Assembly (NCBI GenBank): GCA_022846635.1
Contig: AP025685.1
Span: forward strand, 4,154,001 to 4,218,000
Length of the DNA stretch: 64,000 bases
DNA from: Salmonella enterica subsp. enterica serovar Choleraesuis
Lineage (GTDB): Bacteria; Pseudomonadota; Gammaproteobacteria; Enterobacterales; Enterobacteriaceae
Direction: 5' to 3'
Shown here: positions 14,769 through 24,077 of the stretch, piece after piece
Position numbering within the stretch: the first letter of the stretch is position 1
How the letters are laid out: each line of letters begins with the position of its first letter
Made by a program: the position numbers and the translations under genes
Notes under the pieces: model-generated
What the model was told of the DNA's origin: nothing
The model's input: the letters and a program-made list of their open reading frames with translations, nothing else
Databases searched by the model: none

Positions 14769-16160
14769 TTAGACAATGCCGGTCAGATAGAACACCCCGA
14801 TGACGAATAGCACCGCGATACTCTTAATAATAGTAATGGCAAAAATACCGCCGTAAGCCTGACGATGGCTTAGGCCAGTGATAGCCAGCAGGGTAATCAC
14901 CGCGCCGTTATGGGGCAGGGTGTCCATGCCGCCGCTGGCCATAGACGCCACCCGGTGTAATACATCGAGCGGAATGTTGGCGGCATTAGCGGCGGCGATG
15001 AAAGTGTCGGACATTGCGGCCAGGGCAATGCTCATCCCGCCGGAAGCTGAACCGGTAATCCCCGCCAGCACCGTAACGCTGATAGCCTCATTGAGCAGCG
15101 GATTAGGAATAGCCGCCAGGCCGTGCGACAGCACCAAAAACCCCGGCAACGCCGCGATAACCGCGCCAAAGCCGTATTCCGAGGCAGTGTTCATCGCCGC
15201 CAGGATTGCGCCGCCCACCGCCGTTTTACTGCCTTCCGCCAGGCGGCCGCGAATATTGTTAAAACCAAATACCACCACCATCACAATGCCCAGCACCAGC
15301 GCCGCTTCAACGGCCCAGATAGCGGTAATTTTGGTGACATCGGTAGCGATGGGCGTCGCCAGACCCGGCAGCGACGTGGAGTGGCTGGCGCCATACCATT
15401 GCGGGATCCAGCGGGTGAATAGCAGGTTGAAAATACCGACCATGATAAGCGGCGCAATGGCGATAACCGGGTTTGGCAGGTTGATATCCAGCGCGGTTTC
15501 CGGCTCATTTTTCAGCTCAGTGCCGTAACCTTCTCCCAGGCGCGCCGCTTTACGCCGCCGGGTTTCCAGATAGAAAAGCCCCACCACAATAATAAACAGC
15601 GAGCCGATAAGCCCCAGCCACGGCGCCGACCAGGCGTTAGTGCCGAAGAAGCTGGAGGGAATGATGTTTTGAATTTGCGGCGTTCCCGGCAATGCGTCCA
15701 TGGTGAACGAAAAAGCGCCGAGAGCGATGGTGGCCGGGATCAGTCGTTTGGGAATATCGCTCTGGCGGAACAACTCGGCGGCAAACGGATAAACCGCGAA
15801 AGTCACTACAAATAGCGACACCCCGCCGTAAGTCAACAGCGCGCAAACCAGCACAATCACCGGAATGGCGTGGCGACGACCAAGAATACGGATTGCCGCT
15901 GCCACAATTGAGCGTGAAAAGCCCGACAGTTCAATGAGCTTGCCAAATACCGCCCCCAGCAAAAACACCGGGAAGTAGAGTTTGACGAAGCCCACCATTT
16001 TCTCCATAAACAAGCCGCTAAATACCGGTGCCACGGCGGACGGGTCAGTAAGCAGTACGGCTCCAAGGGCGGCGATAGGAGCAAACAAAATAACGCTGTA
16101 GCCGCGATAGGCTGCCAGCATCAGCAGCCCAAGGGCTGCCAGGGCGATGATTACGCTCAT
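14769..16160 (-). CDS. GntP-family permease, probable 3-hydroxybutyrate/acetoacetate transporter
   Basis: 463 residues with about a dozen membrane segments. The GntP family contains gluconate and related hydroxy-acid proton symporters. Family features include YGGVSLFVVTFAVYPFAAELF near residue 110, FTMDALPGTPQIQN near 152, and SGGMDTLPHNGAVITLLAITGL in the last third. Its location between the 3-hydroxyacyl-CoA dehydrogenase gene and bdhA makes uptake of 3-hydroxybutyrate or acetoacetate the best guess; this is inference. It is separated by 11 bases from bdhA. Confidence 0.85.
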   Translation of the reverse strand: MSVIIALAALGLLMLAAYRGYSVILFAPIAALGAVLLTDPSAVAPVFSGLFMEKMVGFVKLYFPVFLLGAVFGKLIELSGFSRSIVAAAIRILGRRHAIPVIVLVCALLTYGGVSLFVVTFAVYPFAAELFRQSDIPKRLIPATIALGAFSFTMDALPGTPQIQNIIPSSFFGTNAWSAPWLGLIGSLFIIVVGLFYLETRRRKAARLGEGYGTELKNEPETALDINLPNPVIAIAPLIMVGIFNLLFTRWIPQWYGASHSTSLPGLATPIATDVTKITAIWAVEAALVLGIVMVVVFGFNNIRGRLAEGSKTAVGGAILAAMNTASEYGFGAVIAALPGFLVLSHGLAAIPNPLLNEAISVTVLAGITGSASGGMSIALAAMSDTFIAAANAANIPLDVLHRVASMASGGMDTLPHNGAVITLLAITGLSHRQAYGGIFAITIIKSIAVLFVIGVFYLTGIV

Positions 16161-16195
16161 AGGGGTCTCGCTATTATCGTTATTGTGGATACCGC

Positions 16196-17116
16196 TTAAG
16201 GTTTTAGCGCGTAACGCATCTGGTGCGCCCGCCGCTCACGAATCCGCTCCCTGCGCTCTTCATCCCAGACATAAAAACCGCGACCGCTGCGCTGACCAAC
16301 ATCGCCGCGCTGCACTCGCTGTTCTACCAGCGCCATCATTTCAGTACCGCTTGCCAGCTCCGGCAGTAAATGGCGGCAAATATCACTGACCGTATTTAGC
16401 CCGGTCATATCCGCCGCTTCCAGCGGGCCAACCATGGCGTAACGCCGCCCCAGCGAGGCGCGCATCACCAAATCCACGACTTCCGGCTCGGCAATACCGC
16501 TGTTGACGATATTTAGTGCCTCTCGCAACAGCGCGAATTGCAGCCGATTGCCGATAAAACCAGGAGCCGCCCGGTTCAGGCGTACCGCTTCGAGATTCAT
16601 GGCACACAGCAAATCTTGCACCCGCTCCAGATAGCGCGGATCGGTAGCGCTACCGGGCACCAGCTCAACCAGTGGAATAAAATGGGGGGGATGCCAGAAA
16701 TGGGCGATCAGCAAACGTTCCGGGCGGATGAGATGTTGTGCTAACTGGTCGGGCGGCAGCCCGCTGGTATTACTGGCGATAACGGCATCCGGAGCCAGAA
16801 TTGCCTCCAGCTCGCGGTACATGGCGTGTTTTAACTCCAGCCGTTCGGGAACCGCTTCAATAATCAGCTCGCACCCTGCCAGATCTGCGAGTATCAGCGT
16901 GCCGTGCAGCCGGGCAAGAGCCGAATCTTTATCTTCTTCAGCAAACTGCCCGGCTTCAATCAGCTCATCCAGAATGGCTCCTGCCACGGCGGGCAGTTCA
17001 TCAATTCGCTGTGGGGCGGTGTCATACAGCCAGATCTCGTGGCCATAACGAGCAAAATGCACCGCAATCCCAACCCCCATCAGCCCGGCACCGAGCACCG
17101 CATAACGGGCGCTCAT
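16196..17116 (-). CDS. 3-hydroxyacyl-CoA dehydrogenase (3-hydroxybutyryl-CoA dehydrogenase-like)
   Basis: 306 residues. It has an N-terminal Rossmann fold ([26 protein letters not shown]), [16 protein letters not shown] near 87, SNTSGLPP near 116, the catalytic histidine region [18 protein letters not shown] near 137, and a C-terminal helical 3HCDH domain with [20 protein letters not shown]. Such enzymes interconvert 3-hydroxyacyl-CoA and 3-ketoacyl-CoA with NAD. The start was set at ATG 17116 because AGGAGGAAAAAGC precedes it and the ATG overlaps the thiolase stop (ATGA). In this operon it would link L-3-hydroxybutyryl-CoA to acetoacetyl-CoA; a carnitine dehydrogenase-like role is an alternative. 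Confidence 0.82.
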   Translation of the reverse strand: MSARYAVLGAGLMGVGIAVHFARYGHEIWLYDTAPQRIDELPAVAGAILDELIEAGQFAEEDKDSALARLHGTLILADLAGCELIIEAVPERLELKHAMYRELEAILAPDAVIASNTSGLPPDQLAQHLIRPERLLIAHFWHPPHFIPLVELVPGSATDPRYLERVQDLLCAMNLEAVRLNRAAPGFIGNRLQFALLREALNIVNSGIAEPEVVDLVMRASLGRRYAMVGPLEAADMTGLNTVSDICRHLLPELASGTEMMALVEQRVQRGDVGQRSGRGFYVWDEERRERIRERRAHQMRYALKP

Positions 17117-18312
17117 GCTTTTTCCTCCTGGCTGCACTCAATTGCCAGCGCAACGCCCTGGCCGCCGCCGACGCACAGCGTCGCCAATCCTTTTGCCGCA
17201 TGACGACGGCGCATCTCATACAGTAATGTCACCAGAATGCGACAACCGGAAGCGCCTATTGGATGGCCCAATGCAATGGCCCCGCCGTTGACGTTGACCT
17301 TTTCAGGCTGCCAGCCAAGCTCCGCCCCCACCGCCAGAGCCTGCGCGGCAAATGCTTCGTTAGCTTCTATTAAATCGACATCATCCAGCTTCCAGCCCGC
17401 TTTCTCCAGGCAGCGGCGTGAGGCGGCCACTGGAGCAATCCCCATAATGGCCGGATCGACGCCAGCTACCGCATAACCGGCGATTTTAGCCAGTACCGGC
17501 AGCCCCAGTGCGCGAGCGCGGTCAGCGCTCATCAGTAACACGCCGGCCGCACCGTCGTTTAGCGTGGAGGCATTACCGGCGGTCACTGTGCCGCCCTCTT
17601 TTTTAAATGCCGGACGCAGTCGGGCCAGTATTTCGAGCGTGGTTTCCGGGCGCGGTTGCTCGTCCTGGCTTATCACCAGCGGCTCTTTTTTACCGCGCGG
17701 TACGCTGACCGGCGTTATCTCATCGGCAAAGCGGCCCGCCTCCTTCGCAGCAGCGGCTTTCTGCTGTGAACTTAGCGCAAAGGCATCCTGCTGTTCGCGG
17801 GTCAGGTGATAGCGCTCGGCTAGGTTCTCGGCGGTGATTCCCATGTGATAATCGTTAAACGCGTCCCACAGTCCGTCATGGATCACGCTATCGGTTATCG
17901 CACCGTGGCCCAACCGCAGGCCGCTGCGCGCGCCGCTGACCAGATAGGGCGAAAGGCTCATACTCTCCTGACCGCCGGCAATGACGATATCGGCATCACC
18001 GCAGCGAATCGCCTGAATCCCCTGATGGACCGCCTTCAGCCCTGAACCACAGACCTTATTAATGGTTAAAGCGGGAACCGTCACCGGGAGTCCGGCGGCC
18101 AGCGCGGTCTGGCGCGCCGGGTTCTGCCCGCACCCGGCGGTCAGCACCTGGCCGAAAATAAGTTCGTCAACCTGGGCTGGCTCAACGCCGCTGTCCGCAA
18201 GCAGCCGCTTCACCACCGCCGTTCCCAGCTCGACCGCTGTCAGGCTGCCAAATGCCCCATGAAAGGCCCCAATCGGCGTGCGGGTTGCCGCCACTATCAC
18301 TACATCGCGCAT
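17113..18312 (-). CDS. atoB: Acetyl-CoA C-acetyltransferase (acetoacetyl-CoA thiolase)
   Basis: 399 residues. It cleaves acetoacetyl-CoA with CoA into two acetyl-CoA. The active-site cysteine is in [14 protein letters not shown] near residue 90; GQESMS, the [10 protein letters not shown] motif near 320, [19 protein letters not shown] (His) near 350 and the second cysteine in [10 protein letters not shown] near 385 are all intact. The start [15 protein letters not shown] at 18312 was chosen over an upstream ATG because it is the conserved thiolase N-terminus and GAGGG lies before it. The stop overlaps the dehydrogenase start. The gene name follows the activity; the enzyme could equally be called PhaA-type. 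Confidence 0.88.
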   Translation of the reverse strand: MRDVVIVAATRTPIGAFHGAFGSLTAVELGTAVVKRLLADSGVEPAQVDELIFGQVLTAGCGQNPARQTALAAGLPVTVPALTINKVCGSGLKAVHQGIQAIRCGDADIVIAGGQESMSLSPYLVSGARSGLRLGHGAITDSVIHDGLWDAFNDYHMGITAENLAERYHLTREQQDAFALSSQQKAAAAKEAGRFADEITPVSVPRGKKEPLVISQDEQPRPETTLEILARLRPAFKKEGGTVTAGNASTLNDGAAGVLLMSADRARALGLPVLAKIAGYAVAGVDPAIMGIAPVAASRRCLEKAGWKLDDVDLIEANEAFAAQALAVGAELGWQPEKVNVNGGAIALGHPIGASGCRILVTLLYEMRRRHAAKGLATLCVGGGQGVALAIECSQEEKA

Positions 18313-18322
18313 GGTCTGGCCC

Positions 18323-18976
18323 TCAGAATTGCATTTCAGGAACGTGGTCGGGAACAATCAGCTTCCCGGCGGTCTTAGCGGCAATCTCCTCGACGCTGAC
18401 TCCCGGTGCCCGCTCGCGCAAAATAAAAGCGCCATTTTCAATTTCCAGCAGCGCCAAATCCGTCAGCACCCGGCGAATGCAGCCCGCGCCGGTCAGCGGC
18501 AACGAGCAGCGCTCCAGCAGTTTGGATTCACCGCTTTTGGAAGCGTGGGTCATCACCACAATGATGTTGTCCGCCCCGGCCACCAGATCCATCGCCCCGC
18601 CCATGCCTTTAACCAGCTTGCCGGGGATCATCCATGAGGCGATATTGCCCTCGATATCCACCTCGAAAGCGCCGAGCACCGTTAGGTCAACGTGGCCGCC
18701 GCGAATCATGGCGAACGATTGGGCTGAATCAAAAATGGCCGCGCCTTTGCGAGCCGTCACCGTCTCTTTACCGGCATTGATCATGTCGGCATCCAGCTCC
18801 GCTTCGGTGGGGTAAGCGCCCATACCCAGCAGGCCGTTTTCTGATTGCAACATCACGTCGATACCTTCCGGTACGTAGTTAGCCACCAGAGTCGGGATAC
18901 CAATACCAAGATTGACGTAATAGCCGTCACGCAGCTCACGCGCCACCCGGCGGGCCATCTGTTCACGAGTTAACAT
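18323..18976 (-). CDS. scoB: 3-oxoacid (succinyl/acetoacetate) CoA-transferase subunit B
   Basis: 217 residues, beta subunit of a class I CoA-transferase. The catalytic glutamate is in [11 protein letters not shown] near residue 45. [15 protein letters not shown] near 24, [15 protein letters not shown] near 93 and [11 protein letters not shown] near 125 are family signatures. With subunit A it activates acetoacetate to acetoacetyl-CoA at the expense of succinyl-CoA or another acyl-CoA. It starts 13 bases after the scoA stop and precedes the thiolase gene. AtoA is the alternative name; the [10 protein letters not shown]-type partner points to the Sco group. Confidence 0.9.
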   Translation of the reverse strand: MLTREQMARRVARELRDGYYVNLGIGIPTLVANYVPEGIDVMLQSENGLLGMGAYPTEAELDADMINAGKETVTARKGAAIFDSAQSFAMIRGGHVDLTVLGAFEVDIEGNIASWMIPGKLVKGMGGAMDLVAGADNIIVVMTHASKSGESKLLERCSLPLTGAGCIRRVLTDLALLEIENGAFILRERAPGVSVEEIAAKTAGKLIVPDHVPEMQF

Positions 18977-18989
18977 AGTGGTTCCTCAC

Positions 18990-19688
18990 TCAGGCGCGCA
19001 GGGTGCGCTTTTCGATACGTTTTTCGAAGTGCCCTTGAATCAGGCGATCGACATAGATCCCCGGCGTATGGATCGCCGCCGGATCCAGCTCACCGGGCGC
19101 GACTATCTCTTCTACTTCAACTACCGTTATCCGTCCGGCTGTTGCCATTAGCGGGTTAAAGTTCTGCGCGGTGTGGCGGTAGATAACATTGCCGTACCAG
19201 TCGGCTTTCCAGCCTTTAACAATGGCGAAATCACCGGTAATTGCGCGCTCCATTACGTAATGGCGGCCATCGAATTCACGAGTCTCTTTGCCTTCGGCGA
19301 CCGGCGTACCGTAGCCGGTCGCGGTGTAAAACGCGGGGATACCGGCACCGCCTGCGCGAATGCGTTCCGCCAGGGTGCCCTGAGGCGTCAGCTCCACATC
19401 CAGCTCGCCGCTAATGGCCTGCTGTTCAAACAGCGCGTTTTCACCCACATAAGAGGCGATAACTTTGCTCACCTGATGGTGCTGGAGCAGCACGCCCAGG
19501 CCGAAACCATCCACGCCGCAGTTATTGGAAACCACCGTCAGGCCGGTTACGGCGCGGCGGCGAATCTCTTCGATAAGATTTTCCGGAATGCCGCACAGGC
19601 CAAAACCACCGGCCAGGATGGTCATATCGTCTGTCAGACCCGCCAGCGCTTCCTGATAACTGGCGACGCGTTTATCTAATCCCGCCAT
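18990..19688 (-). CDS. scoA: 3-oxoacid (succinyl/acetoacetate) CoA-transferase subunit A
   Basis: 232 residues, alpha subunit of the CoA-transferase. Visible signatures are the CoA-binding glycine loop [13 protein letters not shown] near residue 27, [12 protein letters not shown] near 54, [24 protein letters not shown] near 98, and [19 protein letters not shown] near 165, followed by [23 protein letters not shown], typical of the Sco/Lps-type subunit. It is the first gene of the six-gene ketone-body operon. A LysR regulator is divergently transcribed from 145 bases away. Confidence 0.9.
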   Translation of the reverse strand: MAGLDKRVASYQEALAGLTDDMTILAGGFGLCGIPENLIEEIRRRAVTGLTVVSNNCGVDGFGLGVLLQHHQVSKVIASYVGENALFEQQAISGELDVELTPQGTLAERIRAGGAGIPAFYTATGYGTPVAEGKETREFDGRHYVMERAITGDFAIVKGWKADWYGNVIYRHTAQNFNPLMATAGRITVVEVEEIVAPGELDPAAIHTPGIYVDRLIQGHFEKRIEKRTLRA

Positions 19689-19833
19689 AGCGTTAACCTC
19701 TTATTGACCTCAATGGCAGGCATCATTTCCCGCACTAACTCATTTGTTAATTTTGTTTTTGTGACCAATTCATTGGGTTTCTAAATCAATCAATTGTTAA
19801 TCTAAGGTTTCCAATAGGTTAACGGAGCAAAAA

Positions 19834-20748
19834 ATGAGAATGAGCATCAAACAGTTACGCGCGTTTTTAGCGGTGGCTCACACTCTGAATTTTGCTCAGG
19901 CCAGTCTGCGGCTAAATATTTCCCAACCGGCTCTGAGCCTGGCTATCCGCGAGCTGGAGGAGCGGCTGGGCGGCACGCTGTTAACGCGCACCACCCGGCG
20001 GGTAGCCCTGACGCCGGAAGGCGAAGCTTTTTTTCCTATGGCCCGCCAGCTGCTGGCCGACTGGGATAACGCTGAAGAAGCGATGCGCCAGCGATTTACC
20101 CTCCAGCGCGGTAAGGTGTCGGTTGCGGCGATGCCGTCGTTTGCCGGTAACTCTCTGCCGCCGATACTAAAAACTTTTCGCGACAGCCACGCCGGTATCA
20201 ACGTCACGGTGCATGACGTTATTAACGAGCAGGTGCTGGAAATGGTGCGCGACGGGCGGGTGGAGATGGGGATCGCCTTTGAGCCGGAGCAGGATGGCGG
20301 ACTGCATTTCACACCTTTGGTATGCGATCGCTTTGTCGCGGTGGTGCCCGCTGACAGCGCCCTGGCCGGGCTGGAAAAAATTGGCTGGAATAAACTATTG
20401 GCACTGGACTTTATTACTCTGCAACGCCCGTCGGCGGTGCGCCTGCTGCTGGAAGAGTCGCTGGCTAACCGGGGCTACAAACTGGATGTCGCTTTTGAAA
20501 GCCACCAGCTGGTTACCGTGGGCCGGATGGTCGCCAGCGGCCTTGGGGTCAGCGCGGTACCCGCTCTGTGCGCCGCCCAGATGCGCGAGCTGGGCGCGGT
20601 TACGCTACCATTGCATGCGCCGGTCATTGAGCGCCAGGTTGGGATTATTCGCGGCGCACATCTACAGCTTTCCACCGCGGCCCAGGCACTGGTCAATACT
20701 ATCCGTAAAAGTTTTGCCGCCGGAATGGAGACATCAGACTTCGGCTGA
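19834..20748 (+). CDS. LysR-family regulator of the ketone-body operon
   Basis: 304 residues. The N-terminal helix-turn-helix (IKQLRAFLAVAHTLNFAQASLRLNISQPALSLAIRELEERLGGTLLTRTTRRVALT) is followed by the substrate-binding-like effector domain. The start at 19834 has GGAG eight bases upstream; an internal ATG two codons later is also possible. It faces away from scoA across 145 bases that hold several short inverted A/T-rich repeats, so it is the likely activator of scoAB and the rest of the operon. An acyl-CoA or 3-hydroxybutyrate effector is plausible but not shown. Confidence 0.87.
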   Translation: MRMSIKQLRAFLAVAHTLNFAQASLRLNISQPALSLAIRELEERLGGTLLTRTTRRVALTPEGEAFFPMARQLLADWDNAEEAMRQRFTLQRGKVSVAAMPSFAGNSLPPILKTFRDSHAGINVTVHDVINEQVLEMVRDGRVEMGIAFEPEQDGGLHFTPLVCDRFVAVVPADSALAGLEKIGWNKLLALDFITLQRPSAVRLLLEESLANRGYKLDVAFESHQLVTVGRMVASGLGVSAVPALCAAQMRELGAVTLPLHAPVIERQVGIIRGAHLQLSTAAQALVNTIRKSFAAGMETSDFG

Positions 20749-20774
20749 TCTATTTCACTGGTAAGGGATTCACT

Positions 20775-21608
20775 ATGTCACTTTCGGTTTTCGGCATCCT
20801 GCTTTTTGCGGCAGCCATGCATGCCACCTGGAACGCCATCGTAAAGGCTGCCGAAAATAAGCAGGCCCTGGCCATTGGCGTTAACGCCGGGGCCGCGCTG
20901 ATAGCCGCTGTCGCGCTACCCTTTGTCAGCCAGCCTGCGTTGCCAAGCCTGCCGTGGCTGGCCGGTTCCTGTCTATTACAGGTGGTTTATACCCTGTTGG
21001 TTGCCAAGACCTATCAGATAGCCGATATGAGCCAGACCTATCCGGTGATGCGCGGCACCGCTCCATTGCTGGTCGCGCTTTTTAGCGCACTCTACCTGGA
21101 AGATTCGCTTCCTGCTCATGCCTGGTGGGGCATTGGGATTATCTGTAGCGCTATTCTGGCGATGGCATTTAACAGCCGCCACGGCTCATCCACCGGCCTG
21201 CTAATGGCTCTGTTGATTGCCTGCTTTATTGCCGGGTATACGCTGCTGGATGGGGTGGGAGTGCGGCTTTCCGGTGCGGCGGCAGGCTACGCGCTGTGGA
21301 GTTTCCTGCTCAATGGGCTGACGCTTTCACTGTGGGGTGCACTGCGCCTGCGCCGTTCGCTGATAATTCAGCTGCGCCCGCATTGGGGGAAGGCCCTGGC
21401 GGGTGGAGCCTGCACCCTGGGATCTTACGGGCTGGCGCTGTGGGCCATGACCCAGGCCCCGCTGGCCATTGTCGCGGCGCTGCGGGAAACATCAATTCTG
21501 TTTGCCGCCATAATTGCCATCGTTATTTTGCGCGAAAAACCCCGTCTGCTACAGGTTGCCGCTGCCGCCGGAATTGCCGCTGGAGCCATGGTTTTGCGCC
21601 TGGGATAG
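20775..21608 (+). CDS. EamA/DMT-superfamily transporter
   Basis: 277 residues with ten predicted membrane helices in two EamA-like halves. The drug/metabolite transporter superfamily exports amino acids and other small metabolites; the substrate cannot be read from sequence. Notable are the MHATWNAIVKA start of the first half, the PVMRGTAPLLVALFSALYLEDSLP end of the first half, and LAIVAALRETSILFAAIIAIVILREKP in the second, both classic EamA patterns. The gene starts 26 bases after the LysR gene on the same strand and may be cotranscribed with it. Confidence 0.82.
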   Translation: MSLSVFGILLFAAAMHATWNAIVKAAENKQALAIGVNAGAALIAAVALPFVSQPALPSLPWLAGSCLLQVVYTLLVAKTYQIADMSQTYPVMRGTAPLLVALFSALYLEDSLPAHAWWGIGIICSAILAMAFNSRHGSSTGLLMALLIACFIAGYTLLDGVGVRLSGAAAGYALWSFLLNGLTLSLWGALRLRRSLIIQLRPHWGKALAGGACTLGSYGLALWAMTQAPLAIVAALRETSILFAAIIAIVILREKPRLLQVAAAAGIAAGAMVLRLG

Positions 21609-21786
21609 CTCTCTGGCAAGATTAATTGCCATCGCTGTTCAGCTTCCCGACCCCGACGCGGTGGAGAATTTTTCGCGCCCTCCTCTCTTTTACATTCCGT
21701 TGTGGTAGATTTCTCTCGTTTTCAAAGACACACCAGAATCATCATCTGGACTTTTAATTAAATCCTGCAAGTTAAAGCCACTTAAA

Positions 21787-22971
21787 ATGAAAAAAATAGC
21801 GAATAATCACATGCTTTTGATGTTGATTTTGCTGGTCGCTGTCGGCCAGATGGCGCAAACCATATACGTTCCGGCCATGGCCGGTATGGCGCATTCGCTG
21901 GCGGTGCCCGAAGGAGATGTACAGCACGTGATGGCAGCCTATTTGCTGACATACGGCGGCTCCCAGCTTTTTTATGGCCCACTCTCCGACCGCATTGGCC
22001 GTCGTCCGGTTATTCTCGCCGGGATGGTTATTTTCCTTATTGCCACCACGATTGCTATCACCACCCACAGCCTGCCGGTGCTGATAGCCGCCAGTGCGCT
22101 CCAGGGGATGGGGACTGGGGTAGCCGGGGTGATGGCGCGTACCATGCCGCGCGACCTGTATGAAGGCGGCGCGCTGCGTCACGCCAACAGTCTGCTTAAT
22201 ATGGGGATTCTGGTAAGTCCGCTGCTGGCACCTATGATTGGCGGGGTGCTGAGTACCTTTTGGGGCTGGCGCGCCTGCTTCGCCTTTCTGCTGATTCTGT
22301 GTGCCTTTGTCACCTTCTGTATGGCGCGCTGGATGGGGGAAACCCGCCCGCAAAATGCGCCGCGCTCTAATCTATTGAGAAGCTATAAAACCCTGTTCAG
22401 CAACCACAGCTTTGGCTGCTATCTGTTGATGCTTATCGGCGGTCTGGCAGGCGTAGCGGTGTTTGAGGCCTGCTCCGGGGTATTAATGGGCGGGGTACTG
22501 AAGTTAAGCAGCCTGGCGGTAAGCATTATGTTTATCTTGCCAATCCCGGCCGCGTTCTTTGGTGCCTGGTATGCCGGACGCCCGAACAAACGCTTTACCA
22601 CTATGATGTGGCAGTCCGTCTCCTGCTGCCTGGCCGCCGGGGTACTGATGTGGATCCCAGGCCTGCTGGGTATTATGAATGTCTGGACACTGCTGGTCCC
22701 TGCCGCGCTGTTTTTCTACGGAGCCGGGATGCTGTTCCCACTGGCAACCAGCGGTGCAATGGAGCCATTCCCATTCCTGGCCGGTACCGCCGGTGCGCTA
22801 ATTGGCGGCTTGCAAAATATTGGCTCAGGGGCAATGGCCTGGTTCTCGGCCATGCTTCCACAAACCGGTCAGTCCAGCATCGGGATGTTGATGACCGGCA
22901 TGGGCCTGCTGATTTTACTATGCTGGCTGCCGCTGGCTAATGAACAGCGCCATCATCAACCGGCTCTGTGA
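21787..22971 (+). CDS. emrD: Multidrug efflux MFS transporter EmrD
   Basis: 394 residues, twelve membrane segments, major facilitator superfamily DHA1 type. EmrD exports amphipathic drugs and detergents with proton antiport. It matches E. coli EmrD along its length: LVAVGQMAQTIYVPA near residue 17, YGPLSDRIGRRPVIL near 63, GVMARTMPRDLYEGG near 115, FEACSGVLMGGVL near 225 and FPLATSGAMEPFPFLAGTAGALIGGLQNIGSG near 320. In E. coli emrD also precedes the yidF-yidL cluster, as here. The 3' end overlaps the convergent downstream gene by 16 bases. Confidence 0.94.
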   Translation: MKKIANNHMLLMLILLVAVGQMAQTIYVPAMAGMAHSLAVPEGDVQHVMAAYLLTYGGSQLFYGPLSDRIGRRPVILAGMVIFLIATTIAITTHSLPVLIAASALQGMGTGVAGVMARTMPRDLYEGGALRHANSLLNMGILVSPLLAPMIGGVLSTFWGWRACFAFLLILCAFVTFCMARWMGETRPQNAPRSNLLRSYKTLFSNHSFGCYLLMLIGGLAGVAVFEACSGVLMGGVLKLSSLAVSIMFILPIPAAFFGAWYAGRPNKRFTTMMWQSVSCCLAAGVLMWIPGLLGIMNVWTLLVPAALFFYGAGMLFPLATSGAMEPFPFLAGTAGALIGGLQNIGSGAMAWFSAMLPQTGQSSIGMLMTGMGLLILLCWLPLANEQRHHQPAL

Positions 22972-24002
22972 GGTATCACGGGTTGCGGAGCTGGCTGTTG
23001 TGCCGGTTTCGCAGCCGGCTTTGCCGCTGGCTCACTTCCCGGCGACGGGCATACCGGATGCAACACCGCATCCAGCAATGAACTCATTTCTGGCCGCCAG
23101 GCACCTTCCTCTCCGTCGTAGAATCTATTATCTCCCGCCAGCATAAAAGGAATGTGTGCCTGCTTAAGCTCGCAGGCAACAAAAGTCGCCAAACTGCGGG
23201 CAGCAGGAGTATTGCCCTGAGATGCAGTTAATGGCGAAAAAGCGCTAATCATGGTTATCCGTCCGGTTTTCTGCTGCCAACGCACTACCGCCCGGATACG
23301 GGCATGAATAGCAGCCTTTTCCGCCGCCGTTCCTTTGCTCCACGGCGTGTGGCCATTAACTTTCTGCGGCCCGGCACCAAACAGATGCCAGCCCGCTACC
23401 ACCTGGCTTGCACCCTGAGCAGGCCAGTGCAGCTCAGGCAGCATTTCGGGGGCGGCGTGCAGATGCGGCGCTAATATCACGATGCGCTGCGGGTCGATTT
23501 TATGGATAACTTTCTGCGCCCCCTCATACAGATGATTAAGCGCCGCAGCGGAGCGGGTATCGCGCTCAGACTCACCCAGCACCATAAAGCCGAGCTGAGG
23601 ATACTGGCCTTTGAAATAGCGAGTAACGGCGCTCCACCATGCGGCCAGCGCATTTTCTGACAGCCCGCCGCTGGCCGGGCCTTCCCAGATGATAACCGGC
23701 GTTACCCGATAGCTGACGCAGGCTTCGATGATTTTACGCAAATGGAGTAGCTGACGAGAGGTCGGTTCACCGCTGACCCGAATACCGATATGACTAATGC
23801 CGCGCTGTTGAAAATCGCGTACCGCCAGCGGGTCAAATTCGCGAATACCGCGTTCGGTGCTGGCCCAGCTCACGAGCATTCCCGTGCCCAGCCCGGCCAC
23901 ATAATGCCGGGCATCGACGGGTGCGACAGAAGGCGCCTCAGGGGCGGCGCAGGCCGCGGCGCTCAGAGCGAGCAGCGCGGCGCTAAAGAGGATTTTCAAC
24001 AC
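22956..24002 (-). CDS. Exported glycoside hydrolase family 5-like protein, catalytic residues uncertain
   Basis: 348 residues. A signal peptide MLKILFSAALLALSAAACA is followed by a domain of about 290 residues and a Pro/Ala/Lys-rich tail (PAAKPAAKPAQQPAPQP). The alternating strand and helix pattern (ISHIGIRVSG, YRVTPVIIWEGP, LGFMVLGESE, RIVILAPHLH, RITMISAFSP, IPFMLAG) resembles a family 5 TIM-barrel endoglucanase. A Glu in LGESE could be the acid/base, but where a GH5 nucleophile Glu would be expected (VGEFG-like) the protein has ISAFSP. Function is therefore unknown. It lies 75 bases after the sulfatase-maturase gene on the same strand and may belong to that operon. Confidence 0.6.
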   Translation of the reverse strand: MLKILFSAALLALSAAACAAPEAPSVAPVDARHYVAGLGTGMLVSWASTERGIREFDPLAVRDFQQRGISHIGIRVSGEPTSRQLLHLRKIIEACVSYRVTPVIIWEGPASGGLSENALAAWWSAVTRYFKGQYPQLGFMVLGESERDTRSAAALNHLYEGAQKVIHKIDPQRIVILAPHLHAAPEMLPELHWPAQGASQVVAGWHLFGAGPQKVNGHTPWSKGTAAEKAAIHARIRAVVRWQQKTGRITMISAFSPLTASQGNTPAARSLATFVACELKQAHIPFMLAGDNRFYDGEEGAWRPEMSSLLDAVLHPVCPSPGSEPAAKPAAKPAQQPAPQPVIPHRAG

Positions 24003-24077
24003 GTTAACCTTGGGAAACAGCGAGCATCCGCTCTTTTTAGCACGCTTGCGGTTAACCGTGTAGTCCTGCGCTTATTC

